From assembly GCA_964612925.1 (NCBI GenBank), contig CAZTFU010000008.1:14989-78988 (forward strand): 64,000 nucleotides of DNA, read 5' to 3'. Positions 18,801 to 26,634 of the stretch are shown one piece after another. Below the pieces are notes generated by a model. The model saw only the letters and a list, made by a program, of their open reading frames with translations, was not told the DNA's origin and searched no databases. Every line of letters starts with the position of its first letter. Position 1 is the first letter of the stretch. This DNA is from Phil1 sp964612925. GTDB lineage: Bacteria; Bacillota; Clostridia; Christensenellales; CAG-138. Position numbers and translations under genes: made by a program.

Positions 18801-19336
18801 TCGCTCAGGCCGTGATTTTGCAATTCAATATAAAAGTCATCCTTAAAAACGCCCTTCAAGCGCAGTGCAAGTGCGCGCGCTTCATCATATCTGCCGTGCA
18901 GCAGTGCCTGCGGTATGCTGCCCGCAAGGCAGGCAGACAAGCATATAAGTCCTTCGCTGTATTTTTCAAGTATGTCGTAATCTATTCTCGGCTTATAATA
19001 AAACCCGTCAACAAACGCTATCGAGCTCAGCTTTACAAGGTTTTTGTACCCCGTTTGGTTCTTTGCAAGCAAAATAAGGTGGTTGTATTCTCTTACGCCT
19101 TCCCTATCGTATAGCGAAGCAGGCGCAACATAGGCCTCCATTCCGATTATAGGCTTTATGCCCTGCTTTACGCATTCCTTGTAGAAGTCTATCACGCCGT
19201 ACATAACGCCGTGGTCGGTTATGGCAATGGAGTCCATTTTAAGCTCCTTTGCACGCGATACAAGCGCGGGTATTTTTGCCGCACCGTCAAGTAAACTGTA
19301 TACCGTATGCACATGTAAATGCGTAAAACCGCTCAT
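15881..19336 (-). CDS. dnaE: DNA polymerase III alpha subunit, DnaE type
   Basis: Replicative DNA polymerase catalytic subunit, 1151 residues. It opens with the PHP domain (HLHVHTVYSLLDG, AITDHGVMYG) and continues with the palm (GPGRGSGAASLVAYAL, PDFDIDFC catalytic aspartates), fingers and tandem HhH. It ends with an OB-fold (VKLGGIITHVQRKLTRSG). There is no internal exonuclease domain, so it is DnaE and not PolC. The ATG overlaps the whiA stop by four bases (ATGA), and pfkA starts directly after the stop. Confidence 0.97.
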   Translation of the reverse strand: MSGFTHLHVHTVYSLLDGAAKIPALVSRAKELKMDSIAITDHGVMYGVIDFYKECVKQGIKPIIGMEAYVAPASLYDREGVREYNHLILLAKNQTGYKNLVKLSSIAFVDGFYYKPRIDYDILEKYSEGLICLSACLAGSIPQALLHGRYDEARALALRLKGVFKDDFYIELQNHGLSEQLEVLPRLAELARQLDIKAVATNDIHYVDKADAEAQDLLLCIQTAKFVDEENRMRMETDEFYLKSEEEMRLALKGYEYAIENTAEVAEKCNVTITFGERHLPGFTAPDGMDNFEYLKQLSEDGLKVKMPNADDAAYERLNMELEIIRNMDFTDYFLIVYDFVAFAHKNGIAVGPGRGSGAASLVAYALDITDVDPLLYDLPFERFLNPERVSMPDFDIDFCVERRQEVIDYVVDKYGKDNVSQIITFSTLAARAVVKDVGRALRVPLQDVNRITKLIPRTVDMTLSKALEVSAELKELYDNDPTVTKLINLSLKLEGLPRNAGTHAAGVVISAEPISELVPLQRNGDIVTTQFYKEIIEELGLLKMDFLGLRTLTVIRDTLDFIREEGKRVPDKELKDYTDKRVYEMISAADTDGVFQLESAGMKQFMLQLRPGCLEDLIAGISLFRPGPMDQIPKYLVGKNNPDKVTYLHEKLRPALNATYGCMVYQEQVMRIVRDVAGYSMGRSDLVRRAMAKKKHDVMQKERHNFVYGIEENGVVTVPGAVRNGIDADTANKIFDAMADFASYAFNKPHAACYAVLAYRTGYLKAYYPVEFMTAMLNSFISSVDQLAGYISTARKMGITVLPPDINKSREKFSVEDGKIRFGLAGIRNVGEGAMRDIIRERDRNGEFDDFTDFANRAGDINKRMVEAMIKVGCFDGTGAKRSQLMAVYEKVLTIAAGERKQSASGQMSLFDIGGGESIRKSFVKLPDIEEYPDAQLLDMEHETLGIYLSGHPLNDYADILSQLPNTAAALTANAAENSAPTGPQEGDKVKLGGIITHVQRKLTRSGNGMMAYCTLEDTTGTIECMAFPSVFAKYASLLNDDAKVIISGRLNVRDEQDNMVLIDDVQPLMKRSASEKIYLRLDTQNTQIMDRLMTVLKRFPGNVPVILHDPNTKRTQLAPKEMFVNPSDAVLDVLYELLGQDNVKMKKGE

Positions 19337-20301
19337 TCGCCGTCCTCCTCACCGTGCATCTTGCCACCGCCGTGCAGACGAATATCCTCCGCTATTTCGG
19401 AAAGCTTTTTCAGCCTGTGCGTAAGGCAGGATTTTGTTATTTCAAGCTGAGCGGCAAGCTCGTTCAGCGTGGCTTCGGGGTCGTTCAATCGCGCCTCCGC
19501 CGTTTGCATCAACTTGTCACTGAGACTTTCAAGCCCCCGTTCCCTTATTATAAGCTCTATATCCATTCTTTGCTGTGCAGAAGCCTTTGCCGCCTTTTGC
19601 ATGTTTGCATCCTCAAAATTGGTGCGGCGGTTTATATCGTTCGCCATGAACCTCAGTACGCGAATTTCTTCAAACTGCATTGTACCGTTCATGGCACCCA
19701 CAAGGCGCAAAAAATCCGCAACACTTTCGCCTTCTTTAAGATAGACTATATAGTTGGCCTTTCTCGGCGTTACCTTTGCGCGTATGCCGTATTTTTCCGC
19801 AATCGTGCGCAGTGTTGCGGCAAATTGTTCCTGCCGTGTGACTATTTCAAGATGGTAGCCTTTTTTCGGGTCATTAACCGAACCGCCGCCAAGGAATGCC
19901 CCGCGCAAAAGGCACCGCATACGCTCATCGCTTTGTATCATTTCATCGGGTATTCTGCCGGGTTCAAAGTCGGCTTCATCCTCCGCGGGCAGGCTGCCGC
20001 AATCAATAAGCAGTCGCTTGCAGTCGTCCCCCGATATGTGCGTTACTATGCTGCTGCGTTTAAGCCCCTCCTGCTTGCGCTGTGAAAAGCTTGCATTAAG
20101 GCCGTACAGCTCCGCGGTAAGGTTTTTGGCAAGCTCTGCGACCTTTTCGTTTTCGCTTACGTATTCTATTCCAAGCCCGCCGCGGCCAAGCGTTACCGCC
20201 GCCGCGGTATGCGTAAGGCCGCAAAGCAGGCTAAGCTTTTCGCCCCTGTTTTGCAACTTTATCCCAACAAGTTCTTCCTTTAGCGTTGACGAAAAAGACA
20301 T
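19333..20301 (-). CDS. whiA: WhiA, DNA-binding regulator of division and sporulation
   Basis: WhiA homologue of 322 residues. The N-terminal part is a LAGLIDADG-endonuclease-like fold without catalytic function in this family (LLRGAFLGGGSVNDP... region near 130-150). The C-terminal helix-turn-helix is LNELAAQLEITKSCLTHRL. In Bacillus WhiA affects division and chromosome segregation; in Streptomyces it is needed for sporulation septation. It follows rapZ by six bases and overlaps dnaE by four. The usual yvcK gene between rapZ and whiA is missing here. Confidence 0.95.
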   Translation of the reverse strand: MSFSSTLKEELVGIKLQNRGEKLSLLCGLTHTAAAVTLGRGGLGIEYVSENEKVAELAKNLTAELYGLNASFSQRKQEGLKRSSIVTHISGDDCKRLLIDCGSLPAEDEADFEPGRIPDEMIQSDERMRCLLRGAFLGGGSVNDPKKGYHLEIVTRQEQFAATLRTIAEKYGIRAKVTPRKANYIVYLKEGESVADFLRLVGAMNGTMQFEEIRVLRFMANDINRRTNFEDANMQKAAKASAQQRMDIELIIRERGLESLSDKLMQTAEARLNDPEATLNELAAQLEITKSCLTHRLKKLSEIAEDIRLHGGGKMHGEEDGE

Positions 20302-20307
20302 TTTTCC

Positions 20308-21189
20308 TTACTTCCCTTCTCCCATGCGCTCAACAATATCAGCGGCCTCTATTCCCGCATCACGATGTATCAATCGGGCAAGATAGTGTTCTCCCATGCG
20401 CCTATACATTTCCTCCGCCGCGCAGACCGAACGGTGCCTGCCGCCCGTACAGCCGAACGCCACAAGAAGCCGCCTTTTCCCCTGCTTTATAAATGCGGGT
20501 ATGAGCATTTTAAGCATGTTTTCAGTCTGCTCGATAAACGTGATATAGGTCTCGTCCGCTTCAATAAAGTCGCGCACACTCTTGTCCCTTCCGCTAAGGT
20601 GCCTAAGCCCTGCCTCATAAAACGGGTTCGGGCTGAAACGCATATCGAACACAATGTCCGCTTCAAGCGGCACGCCGCGCTTATAGCCGAAGCTTTCTAT
20701 CGTAAGCTGAAACTTTGCCTTGCTCTCTGCGCCAAAGTATTCTTCAAGTCTCCTCTTCAGCTCCATTGGTTTAAGCTCGCTTGTATCTATTATATATTCC
20801 GCCCTGTCCCTGAAGAATGAAAGCAACTCCCGTTCGGCGCGTATACCTTCACCTATGTCAACATTCAGCGGGTGCGGACGGCGACTTTCGTTGTAGCGGC
20901 GTTCCAGTACATCATCCCTGCATTCAAGGTAAAGTATTCTGAAACTTATCGGCAGCATGCAAAGCTGCATGTGTGCCTGCTGCAATTCGCCCGCAAGCAC
21001 GCTTTCCCTCCCGTCTATAACTACCGCAGCCTTTTCTACAGGCGGCTTAGATTCACTGCAAAGCTGTACAAACCCGCCTACCATCGCGCACGGCAAATTG
21101 TCCACACAAAAGTAGCCCATATCCTCAAGGCACCTTAATGCCTGCGTTTTTCCGCCGCCCGAAAGACCGGTAACTATTATAAGTTCCAT
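20308..21189 (-). CDS. rapZ: RapZ (YvcJ) RNase adapter / nucleotide-binding protein
   Basis: P-loop protein of the RapZ/YvcJ family, 293 residues. It has Walker A GLSGGGKTQA near residue 8-17, a Walker B-like region around VVIDGRES, and the C-terminal RapZ domain with GCTGGRHRSVCAAE. In E. coli RapZ binds small RNAs and regulates amino-sugar synthesis; in Firmicutes the role is less clear. The ATG at 21189 is chosen because AGGGGGC precedes it and because homologues begin with MELIIVTGLSG; the open frame extends 15 codons further without support. Confidence 0.94.
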   Translation of the reverse strand: MELIIVTGLSGGGKTQALRCLEDMGYFCVDNLPCAMVGGFVQLCSESKPPVEKAAVVIDGRESVLAGELQQAHMQLCMLPISFRILYLECRDDVLERRYNESRRPHPLNVDIGEGIRAERELLSFFRDRAEYIIDTSELKPMELKRRLEEYFGAESKAKFQLTIESFGYKRGVPLEADIVFDMRFSPNPFYEAGLRHLSGRDKSVRDFIEADETYITFIEQTENMLKMLIPAFIKQGKRRLLVAFGCTGGRHRSVCAAEEMYRRMGEHYLARLIHRDAGIEAADIVERMGEGK

Positions 21190-21199
21190 ATGTGCCCCC

Positions 21200-22102
21200 T
21201 TAAAACTCACCGAGAAGCTTGACCTCAAGCTCAAGCTTTACTCCGCTGTGCTCAAATACGCTCTTTTGAACCTGCCTTATAAGTGCATATACGTCGCTTG
21301 ACGTTGCTCCGCCTTTATTTATTATAAATCCCGCATGCAGTGTGCTTACCTCGGCGCCGCCTACGCTCAGTCCCTTCAAGCCCGCCTGTTCTATCAGCGC
21401 ACCCGCAAAATTCCCTTGAGGCCGTTTGAACGTGCTGCCCGCGCTCGGGTAGTTCACGGGCTGTTTTTCACGCCTGCGTTTTGAATAATCAAGCATTCTT
21501 TCATATGCGCCGCCGTCATCATTTTCCAGTGCGAACCTTGCCCGCATAACAATACGCTCGGGTGCGGAATACGGGCTGAGCCTATATCCAAAATTGTCTT
21601 TTGTGGCGTCCTCTTCAATTATCGCTCCGTTTTCTATATAGCTTACGCTTTTAAGCACATTTGCCGTTTCGCCGCCGTATGCGCCCGCATTCATGGCAAC
21701 CGCGCCGCCCACCGTGCCCGGTATGCCCGCAGCCCATTCAAGCCCCATAAGCCCCCACTGTACGCTTTGCTTTGCCACGGCGGAAAGGCTTGCCCCCGCA
21801 TCCGCAATTATCTCGTCTCCCTGCCTTTCAACTCGGCTTAGCCGTTCGCCTATTCGCACAACTATTAAGTCAAGCCCGCTGTCGCTCACAAGCAGGTTCG
21901 AGCCGTTGCCTATAATGCAGTACTCCACCCTCGCCGCCTTTATAAGGCGCAGAAGCTCCGCCGTGTGCTCAGCGGAATCGGGTTCGACAAGTATGCTTGC
22001 ACTGCCGCCTGTTCTGAATGATGTATATTGAGCCATGGGTGCGTTTTCAACCGCATTCAGCTCACTTAGCAGTGTATTAAGTTCAGCGGGTAATCGTTTC
22101 AT
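21200..22102 (-). CDS. murB: UDP-N-acetylenolpyruvoylglucosamine reductase
   Basis: FAD-dependent cytoplasmic enzyme of peptidoglycan precursor synthesis that reduces UDP-GlcNAc-enolpyruvate to UDP-MurNAc. The 300-residue protein has YTSFRTGGSAS, the FAD-binding IIGNGSNLLVSD, the WAAGIPGTVGGAVAMNAGAYGGE stretch split over about residues 120-145, and the substrate-binding YPSAGSTFKRP with the catalytic Ser. It lies ten bases upstream of rapZ, so the leftward run murB-rapZ-whiA-dnaE-pfkA-rlmD is probably one transcript. Confidence 0.96.
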   Translation of the reverse strand: MKRLPAELNTLLSELNAVENAPMAQYTSFRTGGSASILVEPDSAEHTAELLRLIKAARVEYCIIGNGSNLLVSDSGLDLIVVRIGERLSRVERQGDEIIADAGASLSAVAKQSVQWGLMGLEWAAGIPGTVGGAVAMNAGAYGGETANVLKSVSYIENGAIIEEDATKDNFGYRLSPYSAPERIVMRARFALENDDGGAYERMLDYSKRRREKQPVNYPSAGSTFKRPQGNFAGALIEQAGLKGLSVGGAEVSTLHAGFIINKGGATSSDVYALIRQVQKSVFEHSGVKLELEVKLLGEF

Positions 22103-22167
22103 GTTCGTTTCTCCAAGCAGTATTTCACCAACTTAATTTTACTTTATTTTTGCCGCTTTAACAATAC

Positions 22168-23250
22168 TCACTCAAAAAGCTCGCCATATCTTTTAACTAT
22201 GGCTGAGTACGCGGCACTATCTCCGGCTAATGCACGTTCCGCTTCCTCGTCTATGGCGTCATGATATCTGTTATATAAAAATGTGTTTATGCACGGCGCA
22301 TTTTTAAGCAGCATTGCCGCGTCAACCGCGCCAGTATATTCATCGTCCTCCCGCTCATAACCCACGTTTGGACAAAGACCCGTTGCCGCGATTTTGGCCG
22401 CATATTTTTCCGTAAGCAAAAGCTTTATCAGCTCCGTACCGTATTGCTTTATCCACTCGTCATTTGAGTTTATCGCAATAAAAAGCATATTTCCGTTAAG
22501 TCCCTTTACGCCGTGTACGGCGTAGTCAAACCCTCGCCCTTTCTCGTTGAGCATACTCATATCCCGCGCCGTGCGAACGTCATCTAAGCATAATGCGACC
22601 TTGCCTTCCTTAAAAGCAGTCGTTTCTTCGCACTGTCCGTTCGCTTCGAGCAGTGCCCACCGCTCCGCACAGCCCGAAAGCACACCCTGCGCCTTAATAC
22701 CTTTGAGCACACCCGTAAGCACGGAAGCATCTATGTCCCCTTCGGGTATGCTGATGCCGTGCTTTTTTGTGAGCGCGGTGTTTTCGATAAGCACGCACGG
22801 ACTTTGCGCATACGCTATTGCATGCAGCTTCCCTTCGCTGCTGCCCGCATTTATATATTCGTCCTTCAGCATTTCAAAATCCGCCTCATCAAGTGCACAA
22901 AGGCCGTTTGCATCAATAAGCCCCGTGGGAAACGATATTATGTCAGGTTTTTCGCCGCGCTCCATGCGTTCTTTGTATTCGTTTTCCGTAATACCGTCAA
23001 CATTGAAATACACGCCGAAGTTTTTATTCTCGATTTTCCTTGCGGCATCGGCTATTATAAGGCTTATGCTCCCCGTATAGGGCTTGTATTTCACAACATG
23101 CCAAACGTTTATTATCCCGCTCCTTTGCTTCTCAGGCAATTCGCTTTGCGGCGCAAACACATCTCCATATAGGTTTATGCTCATAACCGCCATAAACGCA
23201 ACCACACCCAATGCCACAATAACCTTCATCGCCGCCCTAAAACGCACCAT
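22168..23250 (-). CDS. Membrane-anchored extracellular solute-binding-like protein
   Basis: A 360-residue protein with one N-terminal membrane segment (VIVALGVVAFMAVMSINLYGD) and an extracytoplasmic body. The body resembles family 1 solute-binding proteins: an early IINVWHVVKYKPYTGS, a middle PDIISFPTG segment and a late KLLLTEKYAAKIAATGLCPNVGY that is typical of the C-terminal lobe. No lipobox cysteine is present, so it seems to be held by the uncleaved membrane segment. No permease or ATPase gene is adjacent, so a sensory or orphan role is possible. GGAGGG precedes the ATG at 23250. Confidence 0.65.
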   Translation of the reverse strand: MVRFRAAMKVIVALGVVAFMAVMSINLYGDVFAPQSELPEKQRSGIINVWHVVKYKPYTGSISLIIADAARKIENKNFGVYFNVDGITENEYKERMERGEKPDIISFPTGLIDANGLCALDEADFEMLKDEYINAGSSEGKLHAIAYAQSPCVLIENTALTKKHGISIPEGDIDASVLTGVLKGIKAQGVLSGCAERWALLEANGQCEETTAFKEGKVALCLDDVRTARDMSMLNEKGRGFDYAVHGVKGLNGNMLFIAINSNDEWIKQYGTELIKLLLTEKYAAKIAATGLCPNVGYEREDDEYTGAVDAAMLLKNAPCINTFLYNRYHDAIDEEAERALAGDSAAYSAIVKRYGELFE

Positions 23251-23304
23251 ATCATCCCTCCGCCCATTCATAATGCCATGGTACAATAATATGCGTTCGT
23301 TTAT

Positions 23305-23330
23305 AAAAAAAGAGGCTTCTGTAAGAAGCC
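23305..23330 (-). terminator. Terminator hairpin at the left end of the structured repeat
   Basis: On the minus strand GGCTTCT-TAC-AGAAGCC is followed by TCTTTTTTT. It lies upstream of the solute-binding-like gene and would stop transcripts from the radical SAM / two-component operon that have passed through the structured region. Confidence 0.75.
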
Positions 23331-23546
23331 CGAGCCTGCCGATAAAGCGGGGTTGTTAAGGGGCGGCAACCCCTTAAATCAATTCCGGCTTTGACGACAT
23401 GTGCGTCAAAACGGATGAAAGCCTATAGGTTTTCATACTTTGCGAGTTTTGCCGCCCGCGAACGAACGTGAGAGGCAAAACTCGAGAAAACTCGAAAAAG
23501 TGGCAGTTGCCACTTTTTCGACACTCTGAGGCTTCCGTAAGAAGCC
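23312..23546. repeat. Structured intergenic element with flanking 19-bp direct repeats and six hairpins
   Basis: The palindromic 19-mer beginning GAGGCTTC occurs at 23312-23330 and, with one mismatch, at 23528-23546. Between them lie consecutive stem-loops: TTAAGGGG/CCCCTTAA (23356-23377), TTTGACG/CGTCAAA (23390-23410), ATGAAA/TTTCAT (23415-23436), an 11-bp stem (23443-23453 with 23474-23484) and a 13-bp stem with a two-base loop (23493-23520). This is a repeat-type or RNA element, not coding. It could be a mobile intergenic repeat (BIME-like) or a structured RNA. Confidence 0.6.
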
Positions 23547-23631
23547 CCTCTTTATCCGGATCGTATTCTGTTTATGGCCTTTGCGGATTGCCCGCCCGCC
23601 TTGGCCGATTGTTTATGGTTGGAGGAAAACA

Positions 23632-23676
23632 ATGATGAAGATGACTGCTTTTGTCACGATCCGGCCTGCTCGCTGA
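23632..23676 (+). CDS. Possible 14-residue peptide with a strong ribosome binding site
   Basis: GGAGG (23621-23625) sits six bases before ATG at 23632, and the frame reads MMKMTAFVTIRPAR then TGA. The quality of the ribosome binding site in otherwise non-coding DNA is what draws attention. It could be a leader peptide, the 5' stub of a deleted gene, or part of the neighbouring repeat. There is no coding evidence beyond the start signal. The rest of 23547-23761 holds no other feature I can support. Confidence 0.25.
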   Translation: MMKMTAFVTIRPAR

Positions 23677-23761
23677 TTTCATGGTAACACCGTATTTTGC
23701 GCTTTGCAATAGCTTTTATGTTCAAAATGCAAAAGTTAATAATCTGTTCATAATTTGAGCG

Positions 23762-24664
23762 TCACTCCCGCTTTATCGGGGCGAATACGGCATCGCCGTC
23801 AAAGTTCGGAGTGAATGAATTATCCGCAGATTCGCGCTTTTGTATAAACACGTTTTCAAGACCCTTGCTTATTGCATAATCCAATGCGCGTTCATATTCT
23901 CCGCGCGTGATGCGGCGATCAAGCGGTTTTGGCAAATCGTCATGCGGCGGCGCATACTGGCTCATTACGGAAACATATATGTCCTTGGGAAAGTTCTCCG
24001 AAATATAATCTAAAACCCTGCGCGTATCGTCAACCGCGCCCGGCAGTACCATATGCCTTATTATCATTCCTTTTTTCGCCATGCCGTTTTCATCAAGGCA
24101 TATGTTCCCCACTTGGCGGTACATTTCGCTTATTGCGGCAGAAGCGACGGTAAAATAGTCCTCTGCACCGCTGTATTTTGCGGAAAGTTTTGAAGAAACG
24201 TATTTCATATCGGGCAGGTATATGTCTATAAGCCCTTCAAGCATTCTCAGCGTTTCGGTTTTTTCGTATGCGTTCGTGTTGTAAACCATGGGTATGGTAA
24301 GTCCGCCCTTGCGTGCAATGGGTACTGCGCGCAATATAAGCTTAACATGCGGCGATGGCGTAACGAGGTTTATATTGTGCGCACCTTGCCGCTGTAAATC
24401 GAGCATAATGTCAGCAAGTACGTCTTCGTCCGCCTCTATTCCGCGCACGGTATGGTTTATCTTATGGTTTTGGCAGAATATGCAGTTCAAATTGCAACCG
24501 CAGAAGAATATTGCTCCGCTGCCCCGCTCTCCACTTATTATCGGCTCCTCCCAGCGGTGCAAAGCGGCGCGGGCGATATGCGCCATTTCCCATGCACCGC
24601 AATACCCGAGTGTACGGGATCTGTCTATCGCACATTCACGCGGGCATATCGTGCATACGCTCAC
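23762..24664 (-). CDS. Radical SAM protein, PflX (pyruvate-formate-lyase activase-like) family
   Basis: Iron-sulfur enzyme of about 300 residues. The radical SAM cluster motif CNLNCIFC (CxxxCxxC) lies near residue 55-62, and extra N-terminal cysteines (CTICPREC, GYCG) are typical of the PflX/COG1313 group. The remainder has the partial TIM barrel pattern (LVTPSPHV, DIYLPDMKY, IIRHMVLPG). The substrate of this group is unknown, although it is often named a glycyl-radical enzyme activase. Translation starts at a GTG that overlaps the stop of the upstream sensor kinase (GTGA), so it is coupled to that operon, which is an unusual neighbour for it. Confidence 0.85.
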   Translation of the reverse strand: MSVCTICPRECAIDRSRTLGYCGAWEMAHIARAALHRWEEPIISGERGSGAIFFCGCNLNCIFCQNHKINHTVRGIEADEDVLADIMLDLQRQGAHNINLVTPSPHVKLILRAVPIARKGGLTIPMVYNTNAYEKTETLRMLEGLIDIYLPDMKYVSSKLSAKYSGAEDYFTVASAAISEMYRQVGNICLDENGMAKKGMIIRHMVLPGAVDDTRRVLDYISENFPKDIYVSVMSQYAPPHDDLPKPLDRRITRGEYERALDYAISKGLENVFIQKRESADNSFTPNFDGDAVFAPIKRE

Positions 24665-26631
24665 CGTTTTTCCTGCCTTTCCCTTTTGCTCTGCTGCCTT
24701 TCCTTTTGCGGCTTTTCGTTTTTCGGTTGCCGCTCTATGACTTCATAATGCGCATCGACAATGCCGTCGTCATCCTCGTCCATAACGTCGTTCATTCTCG
24801 TGTCCTCTTCCTTTTCATCGCCGTAGCGCGTTTGCTTTTCGCCCGCAGGCCCAAGCGCTATCGCGTTCCTTACATAACGCTGAAGTGTGAGCGTAAAGCA
24901 GGTTCCCTTGCCAACCTCGCTTTCAACGCTTATGGTCTCACCAAGCTTTTCCATTATAAATTGGGCAATGGAAAGTCCGAGTCCTGTGCCGCTCTCGCTG
25001 TGTGACTTGTCCACCTTGTAAAAGCGCTCGAATATATGCTCAAGATCGCTTTCGGGTATGCCGCATCCCGTATCCGTAACGCAAATATGTATCTTTTCCT
25101 TGGTATTCCTTGCACTGAGCGTTATCGTGCCGCCCTTTGGCGTGTAGCGGGATGCATTGTCAAGCAGTATCACAAGCACCTGCTCTATCCTGTCGGGATC
25201 CGTCATTGCATCGGGCACAGGTCGCGGGCAATCAAGCACAAGCTCTATTCCCTTGCTTGCAAGCGTTGATGAATACGCACTTGCAATGTCCTGCACAAGT
25301 TCGTTTACGTCCACACGACTTATTTCCATGTACTCCGTGCCGCTTTGCAGTCGGCTGAGCGTCATCATGTCCGATATAAGGCGTGAAAGTCTCAACACCT
25401 CATGCAGCATTATTTTATAGTAACGCTGTCTGTCCGCCTCGTCCTTTACCATTCCGTCCGCAAGCGGTTCAAGCAAGCCCCTCACGGCCGTGAGCGGCGT
25501 TCTCAGCTCATGCGAAACGTTTGCAACGTAATCGCGCCTGAGCTTTTCAACCCGTTCCATCTCCGTCATGTCCTTAAACAGGCCCACTACGCCCACGCGC
25601 TCTCTATTGCTTGTTACAACAGGCGATACGGTTATCCACAGCACCTTATCCCCCGCCATGGGGTACGTTATCGTCTGCGGCTTGCCCGAATCAAACACCT
25701 CGTCAAACACCTTCCACACTTTCTCATCCGAAATAAGCTCCTCGCGTTTTGACACATCCACCGCGCCAAACATACGCATTATTGCGGAATTGTAGTGTGT
25801 AAGCGTACCCGTTTCGTCCATTGCGGCAACGCCGTCTGTAAGGCTTTGCAAAAGCTGGTCAAGCTGACTTTTTTCACTGCTTAGCTGTCGAATGGTATTA
25901 TCAAGCTCCGCACACAGATTGTTCAGTGACCCCGCAAGTTCTCCCATTTCGCCGGGAGTGGTTTCATCAAGCCTTATGTCAAAGTTTCCCTTGGCCATCG
26001 TCTTTGCGGCGTCATTCATGCGCCTTAACGGGGCCGTAATGTTCTTTGTGCGCCACGCGGCACCAAGAAGTGCAAGCGGCAGTGCCACCGCCACAAGCAT
26101 CACTATAAGCATTGACATGCGCCCCGTTGCCGCGGTTATCATTGTAAGCGAGGTCAGTATTACCACCGCGCCTATTATCTGCCCGTTATCATCCATAATG
26201 GGGCAACCCAATGCAAGCGCAGACTTATCCTTATCTATGCCAAAGCCGTTTTCCTTAACGTCGGTTCCGTTTTCGGCCGAAAAGATCTGCTCCTTGAGCA
26301 GTGTTTTGGCCTCCTCGGCATCCATATCAAGCATGCTGTCAATATAATAAAGCGTGTTTCCCTTGTCATCAAGATAAAGCGCCGTGCCCATGCTCTGCGG
26401 CAAAAGCCTTGAAGCAAGCCTTTCAAACACCTCTTTATCTATTTCGCCCTCTATGTATTCCTTTGCAAGCTGTTCGGCCGCATCCAGTGAAGAATGCAGC
26501 TCGTCCAGCTTTATTTCGGTATAAACATCCTTGCTGAGGAAAACATATCCGCCGAGTATCACGGCGGCCACCGCTATCATCGCTATTGAAAGCGTAATTA
26601 TCAGCCGGCGAAAAAACACGCTTTTTAGCAT
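24661..26631 (-). CDS. PhoR/WalK-type sensor histidine kinase, second pair
   Basis: Membrane sensor kinase of 656 residues. Order: first membrane segment (about 8-32), an extracytoplasmic sensor of about 140 residues, second membrane segment (about 175-200), HAMP (ITAPLRRMNDAAKTM), PAS domain (DGVAAMDETGTLTHYN), HisKA with the phosphorylated His in NVSHELRTPLTA, and HATPase with VLLDNASRY, DTGCGIP and GTGLGLSI. After the ATPase domain comes an atypical charged tail of about 70 residues rich in D, E, K and R. It starts three bases after the response regulator stop. It is paralogous to the kinase at 27405-29165. Signal unknown. Confidence 0.92.
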   Translation of the reverse strand: MLKSVFFRRLIITLSIAMIAVAAVILGGYVFLSKDVYTEIKLDELHSSLDAAEQLAKEYIEGEIDKEVFERLASRLLPQSMGTALYLDDKGNTLYYIDSMLDMDAEEAKTLLKEQIFSAENGTDVKENGFGIDKDKSALALGCPIMDDNGQIIGAVVILTSLTMITAATGRMSMLIVMLVAVALPLALLGAAWRTKNITAPLRRMNDAAKTMAKGNFDIRLDETTPGEMGELAGSLNNLCAELDNTIRQLSSEKSQLDQLLQSLTDGVAAMDETGTLTHYNSAIMRMFGAVDVSKREELISDEKVWKVFDEVFDSGKPQTITYPMAGDKVLWITVSPVVTSNRERVGVVGLFKDMTEMERVEKLRRDYVANVSHELRTPLTAVRGLLEPLADGMVKDEADRQRYYKIMLHEVLRLSRLISDMMTLSRLQSGTEYMEISRVDVNELVQDIASAYSSTLASKGIELVLDCPRPVPDAMTDPDRIEQVLVILLDNASRYTPKGGTITLSARNTKEKIHICVTDTGCGIPESDLEHIFERFYKVDKSHSESGTGLGLSIAQFIMEKLGETISVESEVGKGTCFTLTLQRYVRNAIALGPAGEKQTRYGDEKEEDTRMNDVMDEDDDGIVDAHYEVIERQPKNEKPQKERQQSKRERQEKR

Positions 26632-26634
26632 AGC

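Noticed and set aside
18071..19114. A 347-codon plus-strand open frame inside dnaE, and many similar long antisense frames (for example 43919-45181, 15122-16225)
   Set aside because: They lie exactly opposite strongly conserved genes, translate into Tyr/His/Arg-rich sequence without motifs, and lack ribosome binding sites.
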